From: Thermoproteota archaeon
GTDB taxonomy: Archaea; Thermoproteota; Methanomethylicia; Methanomethylicales; B66-G16
Assembly: GCA_003649085.1 (NCBI GenBank)
Contig: QMQV01000043.1
Location: 1 to 12,820 of the forward strand
Reading direction: 5' to 3'
Length of the DNA stretch: 12,820 nt
Made by a program: the position numbers and the translations under genes. How positions within the stretch are numbered: position 1 is the stretch's first letter; every line of letters begins with the position of its first letter. The notes beneath the pieces were generated by a model. That model was not told the origin of the DNA and ran no database searches. It was given only the letters and a program-made list of their open reading frames with translations. Below, one piece after another: positions 1 to 7,054 of the stretch.

Positions 1-42
1 ATATTTCAGATTTCAAAATAAATCACACAAGATATTCTTAAA

Positions 43-52
43 GCTTTAATAG
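43..52 (+). promoter_or_regulatory. Putative TATA box for the livK-mtrH operon
   Basis: An A/T-rich stretch reading TTTAATAG lies about 45 bases before the livK start. An archaeal TATA box here would place transcription start near 70-75, just before the ribosome binding site. The match to the consensus is moderate and the window begins too close to judge upstream elements, so this is tentative. Confidence 0.35.
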
Positions 53-78
53 AGGTCTTATACTATAAGTTCTCTCCT

Positions 79-84
79 AGGTGA
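79..84 (+). promoter_or_regulatory. Ribosome binding site deciding the livK TTG start
   Basis: AGGTGA, complementary to the archaeal 16S rRNA 3' end, ends six bases before the TTG at 91. It supports this rare start codon. A GTG at 81 is in another frame. Confidence 0.7.
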
Positions 85-90
85 AAATTT

Positions 91-1431
91 TTGGCCTCGG
101 CTGAAAGGATTTCTAGAAGGCGTTTCTTAGAGCTAGCAGGTTCAGCTGTTGTAGGTCTTGCCGTCGGCGCAGCAGCTGGTTATGCGGCGGCCCCTCCCAA
201 GGAGAAGATCGTGTACAAGCCTCCTCCCCCTAAGGCTATACCAACTGAACCATTAAGATTTGGCATAGTAACATTCTTAACTGGCATCCCATCGATAGCT
301 GGAGTTGCTGGCTTACGTGCAGCCGAAATTTGGATTGAAAAAGTCAATGCTCAAGGAGGCATCCTAGGTAGAAAAATCGAATACTACGTTGAAGATGAAA
401 CTGGAACCGTCGAATCACGTGTTGAGAAATTCAAGAAGTTAACTATTGATAAGAAGTGCGATGTAATTTTTGGTACAGAGTCTACGTCCACTGGTTTAGC
501 ATATGGTCCTCTTGCCGAAGAATTACAACAACTATGGTTATCCTGGGATGGTACGACACAGAAGGGTCTGGAGGAAACTTTACCGAAACCTACATATGCT
601 TTTAGAAGCATTTACAACGAGGCCGAAGCCGTTGCTGGCGCGATAATGGTAGCTAAGTACTTCCCAGAAGTCAGGACAGTTGCGGGAATAAATGATGACT
701 ATTCCTATGGCAGGAATTGCTGGGAAGCTTTCATGACCGTGTTAAAACATTACATACCTGATGTCGAGCCTGTAATAGACTTATGGCCAAAGCTGGGAGA
801 GACGGATTTCACTTCTCACATTGCAGCTATAAAGGCTGCTAAGCCTGATTTAGTATTCAGTAGCTTCTGGCATGGCGGAGCAGCCACATTCCTTAAGCAA
901 GCAGCTGCTGTAGGGTTATTTAAGGAAACTAAGGGGTGTTTATGCACAGCAGGTGGAGTTTTACCTGCATTAAAGAAGGAGTTTGTACCAGAAGGAATAA
1001 TCATAGGTTGCAATAGCTTTTACTTCAAATGGACTGATACATGGCCTATGTTAACAGAATTTGTCAATGAGTATATCAAGCGGTATGGAGAATACCCAGT
1101 CTACGAAGCTGATCATGCGTGGTTTACATTACAAGCCTACAAAGCTGCTGTAGAGAAGGCGTATGCTGTTAAAGGAGAATGGCCAGAGAAAGAAGAAATT
1201 GCCGAGGCTTTGCGCGGAATAATTGTGCCCTCGTTATCAGGTTTCAGAGGCTATAGAGAAGACAATTACATGATCTGTGACTTCTTCCAGGGAATTACTA
1301 AGCATGATCCCAATTATGACTTTGTGTTACTAGATCCAGTCGAGAGAATTTCGTACAGTCAAATGTGTCATCCACCAGACGTTACGTTCCATGAATGGGT
1401 AAAGAGCTGGAAAGCACCAGGTGAAGAATAA
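91..1431 (+). CDS. livK: Tat-exported substrate-binding protein of a branched-chain-amino-acid-type ABC importer (LivK family)
   Basis: This is the extracellular solute receptor that hands its ligand to the permeases encoded next. The N-terminus has a twin-arginine signal, SRRRFLE at residues 8-14, then a hydrophobic Ala/Gly-rich stretch (15-34) and a Pro-rich linker (43-48). A type I periplasmic-binding fold (Peripla_BP_6/LivK) follows from about residue 55; RFGIVTFLTGIPS and GLRAAEIWIEKVNAQGGILG are family hallmarks. There is no lipobox cysteine, so the protein is either anchored by the uncleaved signal or released. At 446 residues it is longer than many LivK proteins. Members of this family bind amino acids, amides, urea and, in some bacteria, lignin-derived aromatic acids, so the family alone does not give the ligand. 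The downstream methyltransferase genes suggest a methylated compound (inference). Confidence 0.9.
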   Translation: MASAERISRRRFLELAGSAVVGLAVGAAAGYAAAPPKEKIVYKPPPPKAIPTEPLRFGIVTFLTGIPSIAGVAGLRAAEIWIEKVNAQGGILGRKIEYYVEDETGTVESRVEKFKKLTIDKKCDVIFGTESTSTGLAYGPLAEELQQLWLSWDGTTQKGLEETLPKPTYAFRSIYNEAEAVAGAIMVAKYFPEVRTVAGINDDYSYGRNCWEAFMTVLKHYIPDVEPVIDLWPKLGETDFTSHIAAIKAAKPDLVFSSFWHGGAATFLKQAAAVGLFKETKGCLCTAGGVLPALKKEFVPEGIIIGCNSFYFKWTDTWPMLTEFVNEYIKRYGEYPVYEADHAWFTLQAYKAAVEKAYAVKGEWPEKEEIAEALRGIIVPSLSGFRGYREDNYMICDFFQGITKHDPNYDFVLLDPVERISYSQMCHPPDVTFHEWVKSWKAPGEE

Positions 1432-1480
1432 AACCACTTAACCGTTAACTAGCCAGGTCTACAAATAAATCGGCGGAGTT

Positions 1481-2386
1481 ATGACGATGAGTATTTCAGC
1501 AGTTTTCGATATAGCTTTTGGAGGCCTCTTCTACGCTTCCATTATCTTCTTAATAGCTGCTGGCTTACAAGTGGTCTTTGGCACACAGAAGATACTGAAT
1601 TTAGCCTGCGGAAGCTTCTATGCGTTGGGAGCCTATGCTGGTATTTCCTTTATTGACTGGTTTGTCGGACCAGGTTCCTCAGCACCATACTTCATGCTAG
1701 TACTAATAGCTGCTGGCCTATCTTTGTTCTTCTTAGGGCCCGTTATTGAGAGAGGCGTGTTGAAGTTCATATACCCGAGAGAGGAAGTCTTTCAACTCTT
1801 GGCAACGTTTGCCTTAGTCTTAATATTCGAGGACATAATTAAGATCTTCTGGGGGATATATCCGAGGATAGCTAAGGGGACGGCTATCGTATATCAATCC
1901 ATACACATAGGAGAGATAGTGATCCCGCTATACCATCTCTTTGTGATAGTATGTAGCTTCTCAATAGCACTTATCATAGGTTTTGTCATTAAGAACACGA
2001 AGTTTGGTAAAATGTTAAGGGCGGTCGCGGACGATCGAGAGATGGCTGCTGCTTTGGGGATAAATGTAACACACGTATATTTGTTGAGCTTTACTCTTGG
2101 AACCGTATTAGGTACCTTAGGTGGAAGCTTAATAATACCTGTGACGGCGGCAATGCTAGGTATGGGGATTGAGGCCATAGTCTTAGCGTTCGCTGTGGTA
2201 GTCATAGGTGGCTTAGGAAGTATGATGGGAGCTTTCATAGGTGCGATAATTGTAGGCATGTTAAAGGCAGTGGCATTAGCAACTTTCCCTGAGCTGGAAA
2301 CCTTTGTGATATACTTGCTTGTAATAATAATCCTATTAATTAGACCATGGGGTTTATTCGGGAGGCCGGAAATTGAAGCGAGATAA
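1481..2386 (+). CDS. livH: ABC importer permease, LivH family
   Basis: Inner permease subunit of the importer, an integral membrane protein with about eight hydrophobic segments over 301 residues, the usual LivH length. The family signature is at residues 39-52 (LNLACGSFYALGAY, compare the LivH pattern NxAxGxFYxLGAY). The cytoplasmic EAA-type loop that contacts the ATPases is at about 179-202 (RAVADDREMAAALGIN). Two starts compete: ATG 1481 lies only two bases after the GGAG of the ribosome binding site (1475-1478), whereas ATG 1487 is eight bases after it and is probably the true start, removing two residues. The 49-base gap after livK and the 14-base overlap with the next gene fit a liv operon in which the binding protein is expressed more strongly. 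Confidence 0.92.
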   Translation: MTMSISAVFDIAFGGLFYASIIFLIAAGLQVVFGTQKILNLACGSFYALGAYAGISFIDWFVGPGSSAPYFMLVLIAAGLSLFFLGPVIERGVLKFIYPREEVFQLLATFALVLIFEDIIKIFWGIYPRIAKGTAIVYQSIHIGEIVIPLYHLFVIVCSFSIALIIGFVIKNTKFGKMLRAVADDREMAAALGINVTHVYLLSFTLGTVLGTLGGSLIIPVTAAMLGMGIEAIVLAFAVVVIGGLGSMMGAFIGAIIVGMLKAVALATFPELETFVIYLLVIIILLIRPWGLFGRPEIEAR

Positions 2387-3422
2387 AATCTTAACGGCAC
2401 ATGATATTCTAAGAATGACAGAAGTTAGACACTTAATGGTATTCGCCCCTTTGATAGCTTTAGCTATCTTACCGTTTACAGGGAGTACCTACATAACATA
2501 TCTTACGTTAATTAGCTTGACGTATGTACCTGTGGTATTAGGCTTTAATCTTCTCTTAGGCTATACAGGTCTTCTCTCTTTCGGGCATGGTCTATTCTTA
2601 GCTTTAGGCATGTATGTAGCAGCATTTATGACATTTAAATACGGTATCTTAAATATGGAACTGATTTTATTAACTAGCATCGTGATTTCAGCCATCGTAG
2701 CATTAGGTGTCGGTTTTGTATGTGTAAAGTATACCAGGATTTTCTTCGCCATGTTAACTTTAGCTTTTGGTATGATCTTCTACACATTCCTGCTTAAGTT
2801 TTATTATATAACCGGAGGAGACGAGGGATTACCTGTTTTGAGACCCACTCTTCTTGGAATAAGCTTTGCTGACATGCCCATAATGGACTTTCTTCTAAAG
2901 GTGTATTACTACTACGTACTAATCGTAGTTGCCTTAACGACATATGTTATGTATAGAATCGTGTCTTCACACTTTGGCTTGTGCTTAAAAGTCATTAGAG
3001 ATAATCCTCTCAAAGCCGAGCATTTAGGAATAAACGTTAAGAGATATAGACTCTACGCCTTCGTAATCTCTGGCGTTTTTACTGCAATAGGTGGAGCTTT
3101 ATTAGCCCCTGCCGTAGGTCATGTGGATCCAGGGTCGTCGTATTGGACAACGTCAGGCGACATAGTTTTCATGACACTCTTAGGAGGGTTTACAAACTTC
3201 TTTGGGCCGATAATAGGAGCGTTTGCTTTTATATTCCTTAAGGACATTATAATGTCAGCGATAATATATTGGCAGCTAGTCTTTGGGATAGTACTACTGG
3301 TTATTGTAATTGCTGTTCCAGGGGGGCTTGTGGAGGGCATAACACGGATGGCTAATTTCATAATTTCAAGACAGTTGATAACTAAGTCTGGGACAAGTGT
3401 AAGTGGTAAATATGCAGATTAA
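2373..3422 (+). CDS. livM: ABC importer permease, LivM family
   Basis: Second permease subunit, 349 residues with about ten hydrophobic segments. The LivM signature lies at residues 57-84 (GFNLLLGYTGLLSFGHG is the clearest part), a TGGDEGLP loop at 147-154, and an EAA-type coupling loop at about 206-226 (KVIRDNPLKAEHLGIN). The start is TTG 2373, supported by GGGAGG seven bases upstream (2360-2365). It lies inside the livH coding end, so translation is probably coupled. With LivH it forms the transmembrane channel energised by LivG and LivF. Confidence 0.92.
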   Translation: MKRDKILTAHDILRMTEVRHLMVFAPLIALAILPFTGSTYITYLTLISLTYVPVVLGFNLLLGYTGLLSFGHGLFLALGMYVAAFMTFKYGILNMELILLTSIVISAIVALGVGFVCVKYTRIFFAMLTLAFGMIFYTFLLKFYYITGGDEGLPVLRPTLLGISFADMPIMDFLLKVYYYYVLIVVALTTYVMYRIVSSHFGLCLKVIRDNPLKAEHLGINVKRYRLYAFVISGVFTAIGGALLAPAVGHVDPGSSYWTTSGDIVFMTLLGGFTNFFGPIIGAFAFIFLKDIIMSAIIYWQLVFGIVLLVIVIAVPGGLVEGITRMANFIISRQLITKSGTSVSGKYAD

Positions 3423-3470
3423 GGGATGATGAGTAATATGATTAAGATGAATAATTAAGGTGAAAAGCCT

Positions 3471-4223
3471 ATGGCATTATTGACAACAGTCTCGTTAAGG
3501 AAGTATTTTGGAGACGTAAGAGCAGTAGATGATGTTAGCTTAAGTATACACGAAGGAGAATACGTGTCAATAATAGGTCCCAACGGTGCTGGTAAAACTA
3601 CTCTCATAAACCTAATATCGGGTATTCTTAAACCAGATGGAGGTAAAGTGTATTTCATGGACAAAGACATAACAGGGCTTTCTCCTGCCAAGATAAGCAA
3701 GCTTGGCGTAGCAAGAAGCTTTCAGCTCATAAACATTTTTCCAGAGCTTTCAGCTCTCGATTGCGTTTGTGCTGCAATAGTATCAAGATCTAATAAAGGC
3801 ATGATAATGCATAAACCCCTCGCCAACGATGAAGAAGTTCTCAGAGAAGCAGGAGAAATTCTTAGTTTATTTGGCTTATATGAAAAGAGGCATGTGCTGG
3901 CTAAAAATCTTCCACATGGTGATAAAAAGCTGTTAGACATAGCCTCAGCCTTCGCGCTACGTCCTAAGATAATACTGCTAGATGAGCCGACAAGCGGGGT
4001 TAGTTCGGGAGAAAAGAAAAGGATAATGGATACGTTAATGTCAGCCTCCAGGGAAATCGGCATAAAAGCCGTGGTTTCAGTAGAACATGATATGGATATT
4101 GTGTTCTCATACTCTTCAAGAATTATAGCTATGCACAATGGCAAGGTTTTAGCTGATGGCGTACCCGATGAAATTAAGTCAAATCAAGTCGTCATTAGCA
4201 CTATTACTGGTAGAGGTGCTTAG
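3471..4223 (+). CDS. livG: ABC importer ATPase, LivG family
   Basis: Cytoplasmic ATP-binding subunit, 250 residues. Walker A GPNGAGKT is at 36-43, the Q-loop glutamine in RSFQ at 85, and the LivG-type signature LPHGD at 147-151 in place of LSGGQ. Walker B ILLDEP is at 168-173 with catalytic E172, and the switch histidine is in VEHD at 206. All catalytic elements are intact. The start is ATG 3471, seven bases after AAGGTGA (3457-3463). A 48-base gap separates it from livM, and only two bases separate its stop from the livF start. Confidence 0.93.
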   Translation: MALLTTVSLRKYFGDVRAVDDVSLSIHEGEYVSIIGPNGAGKTTLINLISGILKPDGGKVYFMDKDITGLSPAKISKLGVARSFQLINIFPELSALDCVCAAIVSRSNKGMIMHKPLANDEEVLREAGEILSLFGLYEKRHVLAKNLPHGDKKLLDIASAFALRPKIILLDEPTSGVSSGEKKRIMDTLMSASREIGIKAVVSVEHDMDIVFSYSSRIIAMHNGKVLADGVPDEIKSNQVVISTITGRGA

Positions 4224-4225
4224 TC

Positions 4226-4936
4226 ATGCTTAATGTCGAGAAAATTAACGTTTCAATAAAAGGGAGCCATATCCTACATGATATTTCCCTAAATGTTGAG
4301 AAGGGGCAAATAGCTTGTCTTGTTGGTAGAAATGGCGCTGGTAAAACGACAACAATTAAGAGTATAATTGGTATATATAAGCCGGATTCGGGAAAGATAG
4401 AATTCATGGGCAGAGACATAACCGGTCTTCCTCCTCATGAAATAGCGAAGATGGGAATGGGTTACGTGCCTGAAGATCTTCGCATTTTTCCAAGTTTAAC
4501 CGTAAGAGAGAACATAGAGGTTAGCTACTTAGCTGCGCCAAGTGAGAACCGGAAGAGAAGTCTTCAGGAAGCTTTAGAGTATGTATATTCGATTTTTCCC
4601 GTCTTAAAAAGATACGAAGGCAGAAAGGGTACACAAATTAGCGGTGGTGAAAGGAGAATGTTAGCAATTGCTAGGGCTCTAGTATCAAATCCGTCCATGC
4701 TACTGCTAGACGAACCATTTGAAGGATTAGCTCCAGTAATAGTGCCTAAACTCGCCGAGAGTATTCGTGGCTTAGCAGAGCAGGATATAACGATTTTGAT
4801 GTCGGCGTCAAACATATATCATGTACCGAAATTCGTTGACTCCATATACGTTGTTGAGCGTGGAGAAATAATATACTCAGGGCCTCTCGATGGGGCTTTC
4901 AAGGATCCGCAAGTTATGAAGGTTTTAAGCATCTAG
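4226..4936 (+). CDS. livF: ABC importer ATPase, LivF family
   Basis: Second ATP-binding subunit, 236 residues. Walker A GRNGAGKT is at 34-41, the LivF-type Q-loop region VPEDLRIFPSLTV at 81-93, the signature ISGGE at 138-142, and Walker B LLLDEP at 159-164 with catalytic E163. The switch region differs: most LivF proteins read LVEQN here, while this one reads LMSASN (191-196). The start is ATG 4226, with AGAGGTG (4212-4218) seven bases upstream inside the livG end. The methyltransferase gene begins within 15 bases of its stop, so the importer and MtrH are almost certainly co-transcribed. Confidence 0.92.
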   Translation: MLNVEKINVSIKGSHILHDISLNVEKGQIACLVGRNGAGKTTTIKSIIGIYKPDSGKIEFMGRDITGLPPHEIAKMGMGYVPEDLRIFPSLTVRENIEVSYLAAPSENRKRSLQEALEYVYSIFPVLKRYEGRKGTQISGGERRMLAIARALVSNPSMLLLDEPFEGLAPVIVPKLAESIRGLAEQDITILMSASNIYHVPKFVDSIYVVERGEIIYSGPLDGAFKDPQVMKVLSI

Positions 4937-4941
4937 GGGGG

Positions 4942-5856
4942 TTGCTATTTTTGAGTGAAACAAAGGTCTTTAAGGTAGGTAACGTTGAAATTAGCAGTAA
5001 GGCTGGCGAATTACCAACTGTATTAATTGGAAGCATATTCTACGAACATCATAAAATCGTAACTAATGCTAGAGAGGGCTTATTTGATCGTGAGAAAGCT
5101 AAGGAGCTTGTGAAAGTTCAAGAAGACTTATCAGATAAGACGGGGAATCCATGTATGATAGATGTCGTAGGGTTAACCGAAAGAGCTATGGAACAGTACA
5201 TTAGTTTTATCCTTGATCAAACCGATGTCCCGATACTAGTGGATAGTACATTGCCATCAGTTAAGATAGCTGGTATCAAACAAGCCTACGAACTTGGGGC
5301 TTCTGACAGAGTAGTGTACAATTCATTGTCATGTTATGTTAAGGACGAGGAAATAAAGGCTATTCGAGAATATAAAATCAAGTCGGCGATACTTTTAGCT
5401 TATAATCCGAATAACGCTTGGCCCGAAGGAAGAGTTGAAATACTTAAGGGGTCTGAGAGAATGAGGGGATTACTTAATATAGCTAATGAAGCTGGCATAG
5501 AAGTTCCACTTATAGATGTCGCTGTCTTAGACGTACCAAGTATTGGAATAGCCATGGAAGCCATTAAATTAGTTAAGGAGGAATTCAACCTGCCCTGTGG
5601 AGGAGGTCCATTAAATGCAGTACTTGAATGGAAAAAATCGAGAGAAATAAGTGATGTAGCTAGTGCCGTTTGCGGAGCAACATCAGTTGCCTTACTGCAA
5701 TCTGTAGGAGCAAACTTCATTTTATATGGTCCCATAGAGAAGGCAAAACAAGTTTTTCCAGCAGCCGCAATGGTAGATGCAATAATTGCATATGCCGCCA
5801 GAATTAAGGGGGTAAGAACGAAAACCAAGAACCATCCGCTTTACAAGATTTTTTAA
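4942..5856 (+). CDS. mtrH: MtrH-family methyltransferase (corrinoid:tetrahydromethanopterin methyl transfer)
   Basis: This resembles the MtrH subunit of tetrahydromethanopterin S-methyltransferase, which moves methyl between the pterin and a corrinoid. Family hallmarks are GELPTVLIGSIFYEHHKIV at 22-40, PCGGGPLNAVLEWKKS at 218-233 and FILYGPIEKAKQVFPAAAMVDA at 259-280, and the C-terminal NHPLYKIF. At 304 residues it is full length. No other Mtr subunit is encoded here, so it probably acts alone as methyltransferase II with the corrinoid protein at 7055, as MtvA/MtoA-type enzymes do (inference). TTG 4942 leaves no room for a ribosome binding site; TTG 4951 lies nine bases after the G-run 4936-4941 and gives a 301-residue protein beginning MSETKVFKVG, which suits the family better. 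A T6 run (5849-5854) at the end may aid termination. Confidence 0.88.
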   Translation: MLFLSETKVFKVGNVEISSKAGELPTVLIGSIFYEHHKIVTNAREGLFDREKAKELVKVQEDLSDKTGNPCMIDVVGLTERAMEQYISFILDQTDVPILVDSTLPSVKIAGIKQAYELGASDRVVYNSLSCYVKDEEIKAIREYKIKSAILLAYNPNNAWPEGRVEILKGSERMRGLLNIANEAGIEVPLIDVAVLDVPSIGIAMEAIKLVKEEFNLPCGGGPLNAVLEWKKSREISDVASAVCGATSVALLQSVGANFILYGPIEKAKQVFPAAAMVDAIIAYAARIKGVRTKTKNHPLYKIF

Positions 5857-5901
5857 TGTCTTCATTGAGGGCAACACGACTGCTGACACGGTTTCGCTTG
5901 T

Positions 5902-5924
5902 ATGGATAAAAGTTAAATATCCAT
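5902..5924 (+). promoter_or_regulatory. Promoter of the methyltransferase-corrinoid pair with an overlapping inverted repeat
   Basis: A TATA box reading TTAAATAT lies at 5913-5920, predicting transcription start near 5942-5945 and a leader of about 25 bases. A perfect inverted repeat, ATGGATA (5902-5908) and TATCCAT (5918-5924) separated by nine bases, covers the TATA element. A protein bound here would block TATA-binding protein, so it looks like a repressor operator. The repeat is seen directly; the repressor is inferred and unidentified. Confidence 0.6.
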
Positions 5925-5970
5925 TGAGTAAAAATTTTACAATAATGTTAATTTTAATAGGAGGGAGAAC

Positions 5971-7047
5971 ATGGAGCCTTGGGAAAGAGCCCTTACAGCT
6001 TTAAAGCGTCAGGAACCTGACGAAGTACCAATAGTTTTGCTCGTCTACGCGATGGTTCTTAAGAGGTTTGGCAACGTAACTGAAAAACAGTACTACATGG
6101 ACATAAAGCTCCAGCTTGAAGCTAAGGTAGCTTTTCAAAGGCGTTTTCCAGAAGTTGTTAATATGCCGATGGGCACCATGCCTGAATACGGGGAATTTGT
6201 CGGTCCAATACCAACAGCCTTTGGAGGTAAGCTTGCGTGGATGGAAGATGCTCCTCCATATATAGCTGAGTATCCAATTAAGGAGCCTGAAGACGTTGAT
6301 AGATTGGCTGAACAAGGAATACCAGATCCAAGGGAGACGGGGGTATCAGCTGAGTACCTCAAGAAACTTGAATACTTCTATGAGTGGTTTCCAAGAGATT
6401 TGAGGGAAAAATATGGCTACATAGACGGCGTCGTCTATCCTGGGCTTTGCGTAGAAGGCGCTGCTTTAGCTATGGGCTATGACAAATTCCTTGTCTGGAT
6501 GAGAGATTACCCAGATGTCCTCCATAAATGGCTTAAGTTAGCGACAGACTGGTATCTGAAATACTGTGAAGCCATTGAAGAAATTGTAGGCAAGTGTAGA
6601 ATTCTCTGGATACCCGACCATACAGCCTCAATGGTTGGAAAACAGCAATTTAGAGAATTTGTCTTGCCATATCTAAATAAGATATTCAGCAGGTATAAGG
6701 GAGCTTTGAGGATTTGGCACAACGAGGGCAGGGTTGGACACATACTAGAGGAAGTTGATAAAATCGACGCTGAAGTGTGGCAGTTTGGTCCCTTTGATGA
6801 CCCAGTTCAATGCAAGCAGAAAACGCATTTCTGCTTGCAAGGAAACATACACCCACCGTGGTTTGCCAAGTTTACGCCAAGCCAAGTTGAAGAAGCTTGC
6901 AAAAGCTTAATTGAGAAGGTAGCTGAAGGAGGAGGTTTTTGGCTTTCAACAGGTGGTGGAGCTGCGCCCGAGACGCCGTTGAGGAACATTGAAGCTATGA
7001 TACGAGCTGTCAAGAAGTATGGTAGATATCCGTTAAGTAGGAGGTGA
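5971..7047 (+). CDS. UroD-superfamily methyltransferase, probable substrate:corrinoid methyltransferase (MtvB/MtoB-like)
   Basis: Cytoplasmic protein of 358 residues with the uroporphyrinogen-decarboxylase-type barrel that also builds MtaA, MtbA, CmuA and the O-demethylase subunits MtvB and MtoB. Family landmarks are MEPWERALTALKRQEPDEVP at the N-terminus, WIPDHTAS at 213-220, WHNEGRVGHILE at 249-260, LQGNIHPPWF at 289-298 and GGGAAPETPLRNIEAM at 328-343. The zinc ligands of the CoM methyltransferases (HxC and a late GCG cysteine) are replaced by HNE (250-252) and GGG (328-330), arguing against MtaA/MtbA. The corrinoid gene starts seven bases downstream, so this protein probably demethylates the imported substrate onto that corrinoid. 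A methoxylated aromatic substrate is inferred from the MtrH and corrinoid partners. True heme-pathway UroD is unlikely in this context. ATG 5971 follows GGAGG (5960-5964) by six bases. Confidence 0.8.
   Translation: MEPWERALTALKRQEPDEVPIVLLVYAMVLKRFGNVTEKQYYMDIKLQLEAKVAFQRRFPEVVNMPMGTMPEYGEFVGPIPTAFGGKLAWMEDAPPYIAEYPIKEPEDVDRLAEQGIPDPRETGVSAEYLKKLEYFYEWFPRDLREKYGYIDGVVYPGLCVEGAALAMGYDKFLVWMRDYPDVLHKWLKLATDWYLKYCEAIEEIVGKCRILWIPDHTASMVGKQQFREFVLPYLNKIFSRYKGALRIWHNEGRVGHILEEVDKIDAEVWQFGPFDDPVQCKQKTHFCLQGNIHPPWFAKFTPSQVEEACKSLIEKVAEGGGFWLSTGGGAAPETPLRNIEAMIRAVKKYGRYPLSRR
7040..7047 (+). promoter_or_regulatory. Strong ribosome binding site overlapping a stop codon
   Basis: GGAGGTGA, a full match to the anti-Shine-Dalgarno, contains the TGA stop of the preceding methyltransferase gene and ends seven bases before the corrinoid ATG. 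This suggests coupled, high-level translation of the corrinoid protein. Confidence 0.75.
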
Positions 7048-7054
7048 GAGGTAT

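Noticed and set aside
1438..1448. TTAAC-C-GTTAA palindrome between livK and livH as a terminator or attenuator
   Set aside because: Five A/T-rich base pairs with a one-base loop cannot form a stable hairpin and no T-run follows.
1894..2400. Long antisense open frame (168 residues) opposite livH and the livM start
   Set aside because: It mirrors a clear LivH coding sequence, has low-complexity composition and no family resemblance or promoter. The same holds for the other antisense frames over livK, livM, livG, livF, mtrH and cdv genes.
91..4936. Annotating the importer firmly as a branched-chain amino acid transporter
   Set aside because: LIV-type family membership is clear, but substrate range in this family is wide and the neighbours point to a methylated substrate, so only the family is claimed.
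5971..7047. Calling this gene heme-pathway uroporphyrinogen decarboxylase (hemE)
   Set aside because: It is followed by a corrinoid protein and preceded by MtrH, with no heme genes nearby, and its HNEG and GGG motifs differ from those of HemE.
5971..7047. Calling this gene mtaA or mtbA (corrinoid:CoM methyltransferase)
   Set aside because: The HxC and GCG zinc cysteines are absent, and an MtrH-type acceptor enzyme is encoded instead of a CoM route.
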